Assembly (NCBI GenBank): GCA_966211455.1
Contig: CBIHNI010000013.1
Span: 69,360-133,359 of the forward strand
Direction: 5' to 3'
DNA length: 64,000 bases
Origin: 21-14-0-10-47-8 sp966211455
Lineage (GTDB): Bacteria > Bdellovibrionota > Bdellovibrionia > Bdellovibrionales > Bdellovibrionaceae
Positions 52,201-59,800 of this stretch are shown here, in pieces. Made by a program: the position numbers and the translations under genes. The number at the start of each line of letters is the position of its first letter. Positions within the stretch are counted from its first letter, which is position 1. Below the pieces are notes generated by a model. It was not told where the DNA came from and searched no databases. It worked only from the letters and a program-made list of their open reading frames with translations.

Positions 52201-54076
52201 CCCATGGAAACCGCTCGACCAGATGCTTTGTCATTCCTAGCTTCTGCGAGCCCTGACCTGGAAACAAAAAGCCGACACGTGGCTTGGCCATGCGATTGGA
52301 AATCCAAACGCTTTGCAATTCGTTGGATTTCATTTCGCCCACGCCCACGCCCACGCCCGGGGCCGTGGCTAACATTTGATCCAGCTCTTTCAGGCGCTCA
52401 TTGAACTCGACCGGATTGCTGGCCAGCAAGGCCGCACGGTATGGCATGGTCGGCATCAGTCTTTGCGAAAGATGATGAGAGAGATCCGCCATTTCGGCCA
52501 GCGACACAAACGGTGCTTCTTGCAACTGGGCTTGAATTTGCTGCTTCAAAGAAGAAATCGATTGTGCGGTGAAAATAAATAATTCTGCTTCTGAATGGCT
52601 GGCCATCAAAGATCGTTCGGGCAGTGATGGAGCAAGCTCTGGCGACGGGGTTCCGAAAGACTCAAGCGTGACGTGGCAATTGATCCCGCCAAATCCCATA
52701 GCGGAGACGCCCGCGCGAAGCGTGTCCGTTTCCGGTCGCACTTCACCTTGCACCAGCGGGTAGAGCATATGAGCTTGCTGATCGAAAATTGCATTCGGAT
52801 TTTCGCATCCGGCGGTCGGTGGCAGGACGCGGCGATTGACCGCGATGACCGCTTTGATAAAGGCGCCGATGCCGGCCGCCGCTTTCGTGTGACCGACGAT
52901 GGACTTTAGCGAGGTCATGCCGGTCGATTTTGGTTTCACATCGCCCATTTCGTTCATGACGATGCTGATGCCTTCCAGCTCGCGCTTGTCGCCGACCGCG
53001 GTGCCGGTGCCATGGCCTTCCATGAAATCGCAAGCGGAAGCTTTGTAGCCGGCTCTTTCGTAAGCGCGCTTCAGGGCGATTGCTTGACCCGAAGCTTTGG
53101 GCGCGGTGATACCGCCGCTGCCATCCGAAGAAATCCCCCAGCCTTTTAAAACGGCGTAAACTTTGTTTTGATCGCGAAGCGCATCATCCAAACGTTTCAG
53201 CAAAACAAATCCGCAGCCTTCGCCCGGTAAGAATCCTTTTCCATCACGGTCGTAAACTTTCATTTCTTTTTCGGCTAAGGCGCCGACTTTTGAAAATCCG
53301 ATCAGCTCGAAAGAATCCAAGCTGACATCGACCCCGCCCACGACGGCCAAATCCAAATCACCGCTGGCCAGTGCGCTGGCCGAATTGGCAACCGCCAACA
53401 AAGAAGATGCACAGGCACCATCCACGGTGAAGCCACCGCCATCCAAATTAAAATAATTGCAGATGCGACCGGCAATGGTGTTCGCCAAGCTTCCGGCCAA
53501 AGTGTCTTCGGTGATCGGCGCGAAAAGAGATTTGTAGAGCTCTTCCGTCGATTTGATGAAATCTTTGATTTGTTCGTCGTTCAGGCCGCGGTTCTGCGCG
53601 GTGATCGCCAGAACTTTTTGAATGTAAGGCCAGCGAAGCCGCATGCCATTCGAGCGCGAGCTTTCACCGGTCAAGCTGTTACCGACGATCACGCCTGTTT
53701 TATTCAGTGGAATGCTTTTTCGGGTCATGCCGGCGTCGTGAATTGCTTTTCCGGCCAAATCCAAAGCCAGCCAGTGCACCAGATCTGTGGAGTCGTATGT
53801 GGACTTGGGGAACTTTTCGCTCATCCAGTCAAATTCGAAACCTTCCAGAAAGGCGGCTTTATCGCCATAGGTTTTATCCGGAGCCTGGCGATTGGGATTG
53901 TGATAGTCGGCGATCGGCAGGCGGCCATCCAACATGCGTCGAAACTGTTGGCGCTTACCCAGAATATTTTCCCAAAATTGCAGAAGGTTCTGCGCGCCGG
54001 GATACCAGCAAGACATGCCGATCACGGCAATATCAGTGGGTTGATGCGTGCTTTGATTTTTCTTTTTTTGTTTCAT
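46271..54076 (-). CDS. Iterative type I polyketide synthase, enediyne/polyene type, with fused thioesterases
   Basis: This 2601-residue megasynthase starts at ATG 54076, five bases after GGCGG (GTG 54082 is possible). Domains in order: ketosynthase ~15-480 (C222 in DGACASS, EGHGTGT, VGHTKAAAG); acyltransferase ~590-900 (FPGQGSQ, S704 in GHSLGE); carrier protein with S1062 in LNLDSIKAGE; a second carrier-like domain ~1150-1225 with Asp instead of Ser; ketoreductase (VTGGAKG at 1482, Y1634); dehydratase (HQYAGVYLFP, H1764); phosphopantetheinyl transferase (D2137, W2182, E2186, K2190); two hotdog thioesterases (GVYFSKFVEW ~2296, GNIYFSNYSSW ~2468). KS-AT-ACP-KR-DH-PPTase is the enediyne/polyene layout. 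The product is unknown, probably a polyene. Confidence 0.93.
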   Translation of the reverse strand: MKQKKKNQSTHQPTDIAVIGMSCWYPGAQNLLQFWENILGKRQQFRRMLDGRLPIADYHNPNRQAPDKTYGDKAAFLEGFEFDWMSEKFPKSTYDSTDLVHWLALDLAGKAIHDAGMTRKSIPLNKTGVIVGNSLTGESSRSNGMRLRWPYIQKVLAITAQNRGLNDEQIKDFIKSTEELYKSLFAPITEDTLAGSLANTIAGRICNYFNLDGGGFTVDGACASSLLAVANSASALASGDLDLAVVGGVDVSLDSFELIGFSKVGALAEKEMKVYDRDGKGFLPGEGCGFVLLKRLDDALRDQNKVYAVLKGWGISSDGSGGITAPKASGQAIALKRAYERAGYKASACDFMEGHGTGTAVGDKRELEGISIVMNEMGDVKPKSTGMTSLKSIVGHTKAAAGIGAFIKAVIAVNRRVLPPTAGCENPNAIFDQQAHMLYPLVQGEVRPETDTLRAGVSAMGFGGINCHVTLESFGTPSPELAPSLPERSLMASHSEAELFIFTAQSISSLKQQIQAQLQEAPFVSLAEMADLSHHLSQRLMPTMPYRAALLASNPVEFNERLKELDQMLATAPGVGVGVGEMKSNELQSVWISNRMAKPRVGFLFPGQGSQKLGMTKHLVERFPWAQQFVAQADQWLKPQLKHALSDWMHKQALRATSKEELAKWSEDLAQTSHAQPAICLSSVIWAKRLTDLGIHCQVVAGHSLGELTALHWAGAYSQQELMELAALRGHLMSAASGSAGTMVSLTCDRETAEKLMSEITADVVVANINSAQQTVLSGPVAQIEEIIKVAGQKGITAHRLNVSNAFHSPMVAEAAKKLQEKFLLANPTSKLKYKFISGSEGNSFDEQRALKDYLPKQIVSPVNFVDVIQKLAPECDLLIEVGHGGILTGLAKSILGKSGPICLPVEAKTEKHQDFLRVIAQFFASGGQVHFEKLFEYRLVRPYTSFKERQFLTNPCEKPFPQALIESIHQRALALGGVASQPVLAKAAGQSHVTVITPSTPVAPTEAAGKVIPLRAEGPSKDLSREEVKSILLEILCQVTGFPADIFKMEMRLLDDLNLDSIKAGEAITALVQRCSIQGALDPIQIANATLDEIIDIIVGMGPKSPGSSEGNSGGSSSGSAAPVGGGQTPPPALSGGGSMALAAPPVVAAKVERDILTVLTETTCKISGYSLGSFSPQMELISELRLTDKQFEEIVQESCLLLGLRPTIDLQAIRNASIQSLAVILEKLKKQQAETVPAVVKAPDIKPWVRNFVMSMNEKPRQARAANHVTRHNDQWSNAKILVLRSDDTSPLADALVTTWTGEGASVSEQTFASVSQLSKQQLSEFNYVICFFPEKAATAPQQQERIQAAIQRLHFLTTIPNMFSQSRRTTTLACIQFADGRFGTGSFNTSFEQSSISAFLQTLHIERSDLRIRCIDVALGLAPQKATEEILQDLVTDEPFKMIGFTLNGERMEPSLDLSQPTSYQERKHKWSPKDVMLVTGGAKGITAECAYAFAQKTGVRLAIVGSSKLPPASSPEAQTHESAQNLKRFETAKISFRYYSCDVSDLDQMKATIEKIQSDMGPITAVLHGAGRNIPRRLSQVSPQDAYHEISPKLMGAINLCQILPAKELKLFSAFTSILGMMGVPGNGWYGFSNEALNLHLKKYREQNPNVDVLTLAYGMWNEVGMASKLGSGDKFSSMGVRLIPVEEGVGRFLHLMLHDPGTQQIAITSSLWKQSLIQSKRKVSDKHRFTEGLLHCTEGVEAVSRVRLSLERDLYLHDHQYAGVYLFPTVFGMEAMAQVAAHVLNVDHIDHLIGEKIELTSAISVDPKKGTGIEVYAIVQESTGPSKDKLVKVGVRSETSKFLRDSFSAYFRIPEKSTQEISPLRNTQPDLKIDLKQAVYGPLLFHGPAYQRLKSFYDLNSKSLIFATQYEEPTHNQKQSFSDGKELILGDPFFRDTLLQAGQSVTTKQISLPSSCEKWEVFNTRAKPGLKTGFYKLVSHDGKKPTHTITCVDENGQVLERLTHCQSVVTKQIPQNLSAEEIVAKYSTVQRPLSVVVDQLMKEMKIEGLTLHHDQIKNLKSLSLEERHAQEKQKALCALEKHGTDSLNNVELKWKSSGKPYLEGLSQKLEISFSHVGDRCLCALHPRAVGCDVEMVSEKSQKDWETLLGPQFAEAFKEMQGSGTTAAQTNLFGTMVWSAREAASKAVDSKQIGISSHRSVTGGYAFNFVLEQTHVQVICVEHSLESETQKFVVAVAVQAPESASSATSFDAPGANLDGASEVYSLGVHPDKGFFARWPVTFKDAGNIRKGVYFSKFVEWQGRARELAIMPLLGSSSKIFGNGTAGWVTNSSEVRLYKSAEVGDVIEARLTSGLPHGKSNSSVEILYDWYRITNTGEEELIAQSQMMTTWVKIISHGVVEAAPFPQEFQNFFSSVARTEVPQLETASSFTEPSALYEAPAGITTGPVLSEHVFDTALEDSNLVGNIYFSNYSSWLGKTRDIFFHRVIPEIMQAHSTAEMFCTKSHIKHLRELMPFDQVQVVMRLKAMGERSLKLYFEFYKYSDGKRMEKIAYADHQVVWSRSSRNELEAEPLPPILIYYLKKAIHDQPVEIRKSQAA

Positions 54077-54231
54077 GATCACCGCCGGGTTGATTATGAG
54101 TTTCCCTTCATAAATCGGCGGATTTCTTCACAAAGTTGAAGGCATTTTAGAAAATAAAAATTTGTGGTCCTGCGTCTGGATCCTCGACAAAATATAGTTT
54201 GGTCTCAATCTTAACCAAAACAAAATTAAAT

Positions 54232-55239
54232 TTATATCTCAGGAACCAACATAATGCGTCCCTTGTTGCCGGGACGCTCGGAATGTTGCACGGCCAGACC
54301 AATGTCTTGTAAGGAATATTCTTTTTCTACACTGGTTCTTAAGATTCCTTGGCGTATCAACTCGAAACATTTGTTCACGGCCTGGGTGCGAACTTCCAGA
54401 CTGGACCTGGTCCACCAGCCCGGAAGCCAAAAGCCCCGTAAGCCCAAGTTGTAAAACAGCATTTTTCGGACATCATAATTCGAATTTCGCTCGAGCTCCA
54501 GCAGTCCGTACACCATCATCTGACCGTAATCCGCTAGCGCCCGGAAACATTGTGAAGACACTTCGCCGCCGACAGCGTCGATGACCGCATCGACACCTTT
54601 CAAACCGGTGATGGCCAACGCGCGTTTGGTGATATCTTCGTTCGCGCTGCAGATCACCTCCGCAGCGCCAAGCTTTTTGATTTCTTCAACCTGTTCGGGA
54701 CGGCGAACCACACCAATCACCGAAAAGCCGCGAAGTTTGGCGATTTTGAAAATCAGTTTGCTAACGCCCGATCCGGCGGCGGTCATCAGCAATGTCTGCC
54801 CGGGGCCCAGGTTCAATTCGTTTACCGTCATCACCCAAGGGGTGAGAATCGTATTGAAAAACTGTGGGGTCAGCATCGGATCCAAGTCGGACGGGACGGG
54901 GAGTGTCTCCGTTTCGTCGACGCAGAAGTATTCCTGCCAAGATCCGTTCGCCCATCCTGAAGGTTTGATCGCGACGATAATCACCGACATGCCGACGGAA
55001 AGGCTTTTCACGGCGCTGCCGATTTTCACCACTTCACCCAAGCCTTCGTATCCGGGAACGGTCGGGGTTTTCTGCGGAGTGCGGTAGACGCCGCGAATGG
55101 TCGCCAGATCGGCCGGATTGATCGGCATCGCTTTCATTTTCAAAACAACCTGATGCGGGCCTGGTTCCGGCATCGGAACCTCGACCACTTTCAAAACAGA
55201 TTGCGGTTCCCCGGCTCTTTCGTAGATCACGGCTTTCAT
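54232..55239 (-). CDS. MDR oxidoreductase, enoyl-reductase/quinone-oxidoreductase type
   Basis: The 335-residue NADPH enzyme is a zinc-free medium-chain reductase: MKAVIYERAGEPQSVLKVVE opening, NPADLATIRGVYRTP, VPGYEGLGEVV, and the nucleotide-binding LLMTAAGSGVSKLIFKIAK with GVDAVIDAVGGE. It resembles trans-2-enoyl reductases of the ETR/MECR group. It lies upstream of the polyketide synthase on the same strand with a 155-bp gap, so it could saturate selected double bases of the polyene or a side substrate (inference). The gap may carry a second promoter. Confidence 0.85.
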   Translation of the reverse strand: MKAVIYERAGEPQSVLKVVEVPMPEPGPHQVVLKMKAMPINPADLATIRGVYRTPQKTPTVPGYEGLGEVVKIGSAVKSLSVGMSVIIVAIKPSGWANGSWQEYFCVDETETLPVPSDLDPMLTPQFFNTILTPWVMTVNELNLGPGQTLLMTAAGSGVSKLIFKIAKLRGFSVIGVVRRPEQVEEIKKLGAAEVICSANEDITKRALAITGLKGVDAVIDAVGGEVSSQCFRALADYGQMMVYGLLELERNSNYDVRKMLFYNLGLRGFWLPGWWTRSSLEVRTQAVNKCFELIRQGILRTSVEKEYSLQDIGLAVQHSERPGNKGRIMLVPEI

Positions 55240-55389
55240 AAATCACCTGCTATTTAGTTTCACTCTCAATCCTAACCTCATAAAGCGGCGAAGGCAAATC
55301 GGCGTTTTGACCAGAACTTAGGTCGGACCTGGGGAGGGAAAATCAGAATCTGCGTGGCTAAATCCCACGCCCGGAATAAGATTTAGTTT

Positions 55390-56139
55390 ATGGAATCATC
55401 TCAATCCGATCATCTCAAAAAAGCGGCGACCCAAGCTCCGGCATGGATCGCGTTTATTTACCGTTGCAATTGCTATTTTATGTTCGATCTTTTCGGCGGC
55501 CCCCGCATTTTCACCGCCAAGACGATTCTGAATATTCATTGCTCTCTGCAAATATTTGTCATGAGTTTTTGGATGTGGCATTACGCGCCCACCTCTCCGG
55601 CGGCCTGGGTTTTGTTCGGTATGGCGGCGGCCAACGACGTGCTTTGGCTGATCAAAAACACGTTCTTTCCGGATGCGTCTTGGGAGCATAAAGCGACTTT
55701 ACCCAGCAATGTGTTTTTTGTTTTCTATCTATTTTCCACATGGGTGATGGCTTGGCTTTTGATCTCTGGATTTTCAAATCCGACTTATCCTTTGCCGGAA
55801 AATTTATGGGTGGCAAGTTGCGTCGCCATCTATGCAATTGGCATTGTTATTAAAGTGGCAAGCGATGCGCAGAAGAATCTGCTTCTGAAAGCAAAGCCCG
55901 GGTTGATCACCGATGGGATGTATCGTCTCGTCCGTCATCCCAACTATCTGGGACAGACCTTGATTTATTTGGGTCTGATCTTGATGGCTTGGCACTGGAT
56001 CTCGACTTTGATTTTCGTGGCGATCTTTTTCTCTGTGTTCTTGGTCAATATGATAATGAAGGAAGCCAGCATGTCCAGGTATCCTCAGTGGGCGGCTTAT
56101 AGGAAAAAATCTTGGTGGTTGATTCCAGGGGTTTTCTAA
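55390..56139 (+). CDS. Membrane methyltransferase-like protein (ICMT/PEMT type)
   Basis: This 249-residue polytopic protein has about seven spans. The C-terminal block GMYRLVRHPNYLGQTLIYLG followed by EASMSRYPQWAAYRKKSWW is the AdoMet-binding signature of isoprenylcysteine or phospholipid methyltransferases and their relatives, including steroid-reductase-like DUF1295 proteins. The substrate is likely a lipid. It is divergent from the MDR gene and is directly followed by the next gene with no gap, so they form a unit. Confidence 0.8.
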   Translation: MESSQSDHLKKAATQAPAWIAFIYRCNCYFMFDLFGGPRIFTAKTILNIHCSLQIFVMSFWMWHYAPTSPAAWVLFGMAAANDVLWLIKNTFFPDASWEHKATLPSNVFFVFYLFSTWVMAWLLISGFSNPTYPLPENLWVASCVAIYAIGIVIKVASDAQKNLLLKAKPGLITDGMYRLVRHPNYLGQTLIYLGLILMAWHWISTLIFVAIFFSVFLVNMIMKEASMSRYPQWAAYRKKSWWLIPGVF

Positions 56140-56811
56140 TTGGACGGAAAAGCCGGAAACTCTTTTTCAAAATACGTTCTGTGGTTCTGCGCGGCTGGCT
56201 TCTTGGTTTTCGCCACCGAGTTTTTATGGAGCTTCAATTTCGATCCGGCTCATCTTCTGGAACATAATCTTTTTGACGTCAGCGCCAGGCACTATCAAGA
56301 GGTGATTCCCGGACATTTGAACGAAGAAAAACGGTCCGTCAATTTTCACGCCATCGCAGGGGTGTGTTTGCTGCTGACGGGACTTCTGCAGCTCAGCGAT
56401 CGGTTCCGAAAAAAACATCGACAAGCTCATCGGGTCGTCGGCGTTATCTACATGATCTTAGGATTTGCCGCTTCCGGTATGGGACTTGTGATCGCAGATA
56501 AGGCCATCGGTGGCGCGGTCACGTTTGCGGCTTTTCTTGCGTTCGCGGCGTTTTGGATCTTCACGGCGATCCAAAGTCTGCGCTTTATGTGGCTTAGGCA
56601 GTACAAACGGCATCGGCTGTGGTCGGTCCGAAATTACTTCGCCGTGCTGGCGACCGGTTTTATCCGGCCGTGGCTTTTTCTTGTGGATTTGATTTATCCC
56701 CATCAGCAACCCGCGGTTTTATTTCCGCTGGCTTGCTGGTTGGCGATCCTGACCGCTTTGGCCTTAGGGCAGTGGTACGTCAGGTTCAGTGGTCAATCGA
56801 TTTCCAGATAG
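56140..56811 (+). CDS. DUF2306-like membrane protein
   Basis: The 223-residue protein starts at TTG immediately after the TAA of the preceding gene. It has about six membrane spans and histidines in the second and third (NFHAIAGVCLLLTGLLQL, KKHRQAHRVVGVIYMILG), then ...LRQYKRHRLWSVRNYFAVL. This pattern is that of DUF2306 proteins, whose paired histidines could bind haem; the function is unknown. Its end overlaps the convergent kinase gene by 19 bp. Confidence 0.75.
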   Translation: MDGKAGNSFSKYVLWFCAAGFLVFATEFLWSFNFDPAHLLEHNLFDVSARHYQEVIPGHLNEEKRSVNFHAIAGVCLLLTGLLQLSDRFRKKHRQAHRVVGVIYMILGFAASGMGLVIADKAIGGAVTFAAFLAFAAFWIFTAIQSLRFMWLRQYKRHRLWSVRNYFAVLATGFIRPWLFLVDLIYPHQQPAVLFPLACWLAILTALALGQWYVRFSGQSISR

Positions 56812-59800
56812 ATCGTCGTGATGTCGTCGTCTTGCGGCTCTTGACCGCGCATTTCATCCAACTGGGACACCAGATACTGAAGTCCTTCTTGGACATTCAT
56901 GTCGCGTGTTTTATCCATCACCTTCAAGGTGCGACGAATGCCAAAGTTGCTGCCATCCGGTAAGAGAAGTTCCATCAATCCGTCTGTCGGGATAAAGATT
57001 CGATCCCCCGAGCGAAGTTCGGTTTCCACTTTGGAGACTTCAAAATTCGGCGTGCCCAAGAGCGAACCCATTCCGCCGATCGTTTCGGTTCCGCCATCTT
57101 TGCGCAGGATGTAGGCCCCGGGCGAGCCCGAGTTCCAGCACTGCAGTGTCTTCTTTTCGAGGTCGATTTCCAGCGCGATCGAAGACACCAGATATTCGCT
57201 TTCCGTCAGATTCAAAAGCAGTCCGCTGATGGTCTCGATCAGATCCGGCAAGGACAGATTTTTTGTCTCGCTTTGACGGAACTTAAAGCAGGCCGCGATG
57301 TAAGAAGTGATCATGGCGGGGCCCGCACCATGCCCGGTGACATCGCAAACGAAAAGGCGGAATTTCTTTTCGTCCACCATTTCGTACCACCACCAATCAC
57401 CGCCGCACTGGATGGCGGGGCGGTTGAAGCCCGCAATGCGAAGACCGTCAAAGTGAAGCTCTTTTTCTTTCGGGAAAAGCATTTTCTGAATGGTCGCGCT
57501 GAGCTCTAAGTCCTTTTGCATTTCGCGACGGGAGGCTTCGATATTCATCATGCGCAGATTTTCAAACGAAATGGCGATATGACTTGCGATCGCCGCCAGA
57601 AGATCCGCATCGACCTTCGAGAAAAGGGATTTTGAAACCGAGCTGTCGACGTAAACCACGCCTTTCAATTCGCCTTTTAACAGCAATGGTGCCGCAATGA
57701 TGCTGCGAAGCCCATGCAGAACGGCGCTTTGCGAACCCAAGGCTTCCATCTGATCGTTCCCCATCACGATCAACGGTGTCCGGCTGGCCGCCACTTTCTT
57801 CACCACGGTCGAGCTGTAGCCTGTTGGCTCTTGCAGCTCGTGCATCTGGTTGTCACGTCCGCCGGCAAAGCGAAGCGACTGGCTGTGCTCGTCCCACAGG
57901 AAAACGTAACTGCGCTCCGCACTCATGACCGTGACGATTTCATTCAACGAGAAAATAATCTGCTTTTGCGGATCCATTTCAAACGAGGCCGCCAAACTGA
58001 TTCGCAGCAAGGTGTTCGAGACACGATCATCCAAAGACTGTGTCGAGGCCGAAGCCAAGTTCGTTCCGGAAGAATCGCCCATGGCGACGACCGGAGGAGT
58101 GACCAGTTGGAATTCGTTTTTCACGCGTTCCATGCGCAGCGGCCATTTTTTATTTGAGGCCATCTCGTAGGCCAGTCGAGCCATCAAGGTGAATTCGGTG
58201 CGCCGACCCTGCGCTTTCGCCAGGCGGGCCCGCTCTTGGATCAGCATAAAATGAGCAAAATCGGCGATCGAAACTTGTGCCAAAGATTCAGCATGCATCA
58301 GATGAATTTGCGCTTCGGTGAATTCGCCCTTTAAACGGCACAGGGCGGCCATTTGAATATAATAATGGGCCCGACAAAAAGAGTACTTCAACATTTCGTC
58401 CAAATGCGGAAGCTCGGCTTCGAAACGTTGCAAGGCCTGCTGACGATTGCCATCTTTCAAGGATGGACGCTCGCACTGCCACTGGCGAATGTAACCAATG
58501 TAAACCAGGTAAATATCCGTGTAGATAAACGAGAAACGATAATTTTTCAGCTCTTCGATGGCGGCGTCCGCATCGGTCGACGAGATTTGCCCGGTCTCGT
58601 ACATTTCCACCAAACGCATTCCCGGATACTGACAGCCGATCAATCTGAAATCTGGACTGAATTTGCTTTTGCTCTCAAGCAAAAAATTGCGGACTTTTTC
58701 GGCCTCTTCGCGGTGGCCTAAAATCAAAAGTTGCAGATAAGAGATAAAGCGATAGTTCGTCGACGTCGTCCGTCGGCGCGAGGCATCCGTTCGGGGTAAA
58801 TTTCGGTGAATCAACGACAGCGATTCTTGGTTGTGGCCCCGGCCAAAATAGAACATGGCCAAGCTTCCCCAAGCGATCGCAAAGTCAAAACTTCCCAGAT
58901 ATCTTTCAAGCCTTGGCATGGCTTCGACGTATTTGCTTTCCGCCAGGGCATCGTCGCCCCAGCGTTCGAAGACGATCGCCGTCGTCAGCTGCGAAAGCAG
59001 ACGGGCGTAAGGATCGTTGATGGTCTCGCTGAGCTTTTCCACCCTTTCAAGATGGTACTTCATTCCTGAGCGCATCTTTAAGGTCGCGTAGATCACCGAT
59101 AGGAACGAGTGCGACCTTTGCAAATCGACGCCCAAACCCATTTGTCGGGTCGAGTAAAACCAGTGAGATGCAATCAAGAGCATCTCTTTTCGCTTCTGCA
59201 GATAATTTCCGAAAATGCTGAGGTTTTGATATATGCGAGAGCAAAGTTTCAGCACGCGCATTTTCTCGGGTGAAATGTGCGGCGGCCACCAGGCCAAGCG
59301 CAATGTCAAAATCAAATTTTGGACGATACCGAAAAGCAGAATTCCGGCCGCGAGCCAATTCGATTTTGAAAAGCGATGTCCGCATTTTTTTAGAATCTGG
59401 ATGTACAGATCCCAGCTTTCTTCAACCCGACCGTCTTGCATGACGAAAGTGGCTTTTAAGAACAGAATCTCCAGTTTCTGAAATTTGTCCTGCACCTTGC
59501 TTTGCGCTTCGCCCAGAATCTGATTGGCTTCTTCAAGGTGACCAATTTCGGCCAACGTCAGCGCATGGTCCATCAGGAACTGCACGCTTTCTTCCGCAGA
59601 CACCTGGGCGCGGGCTTCAAATTCGCACGCCACCTGAAAGAAAGGATGGGCTTGCTCGTAGGCATTGCTTTCGATGGCCAGGCGGCCCGCGGCCACGTTG
59701 GATTGAAAGACAAGCTGTGGGTGTTGGTCGCGATGTCCCAGGTGGGCGTAACGGGCCAGATTGAAAACCTGATCCGCCGTCAGTTCTTTCTCCTGTCCCA

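Noticed and set aside
54082..54084. Annotating the polyketide synthase from the GTG at 54082
   Set aside because: ATG 54076 lies two codons downstream with GGCGG at a good distance; the GTG is part of that ribosome site. The difference is only two residues.
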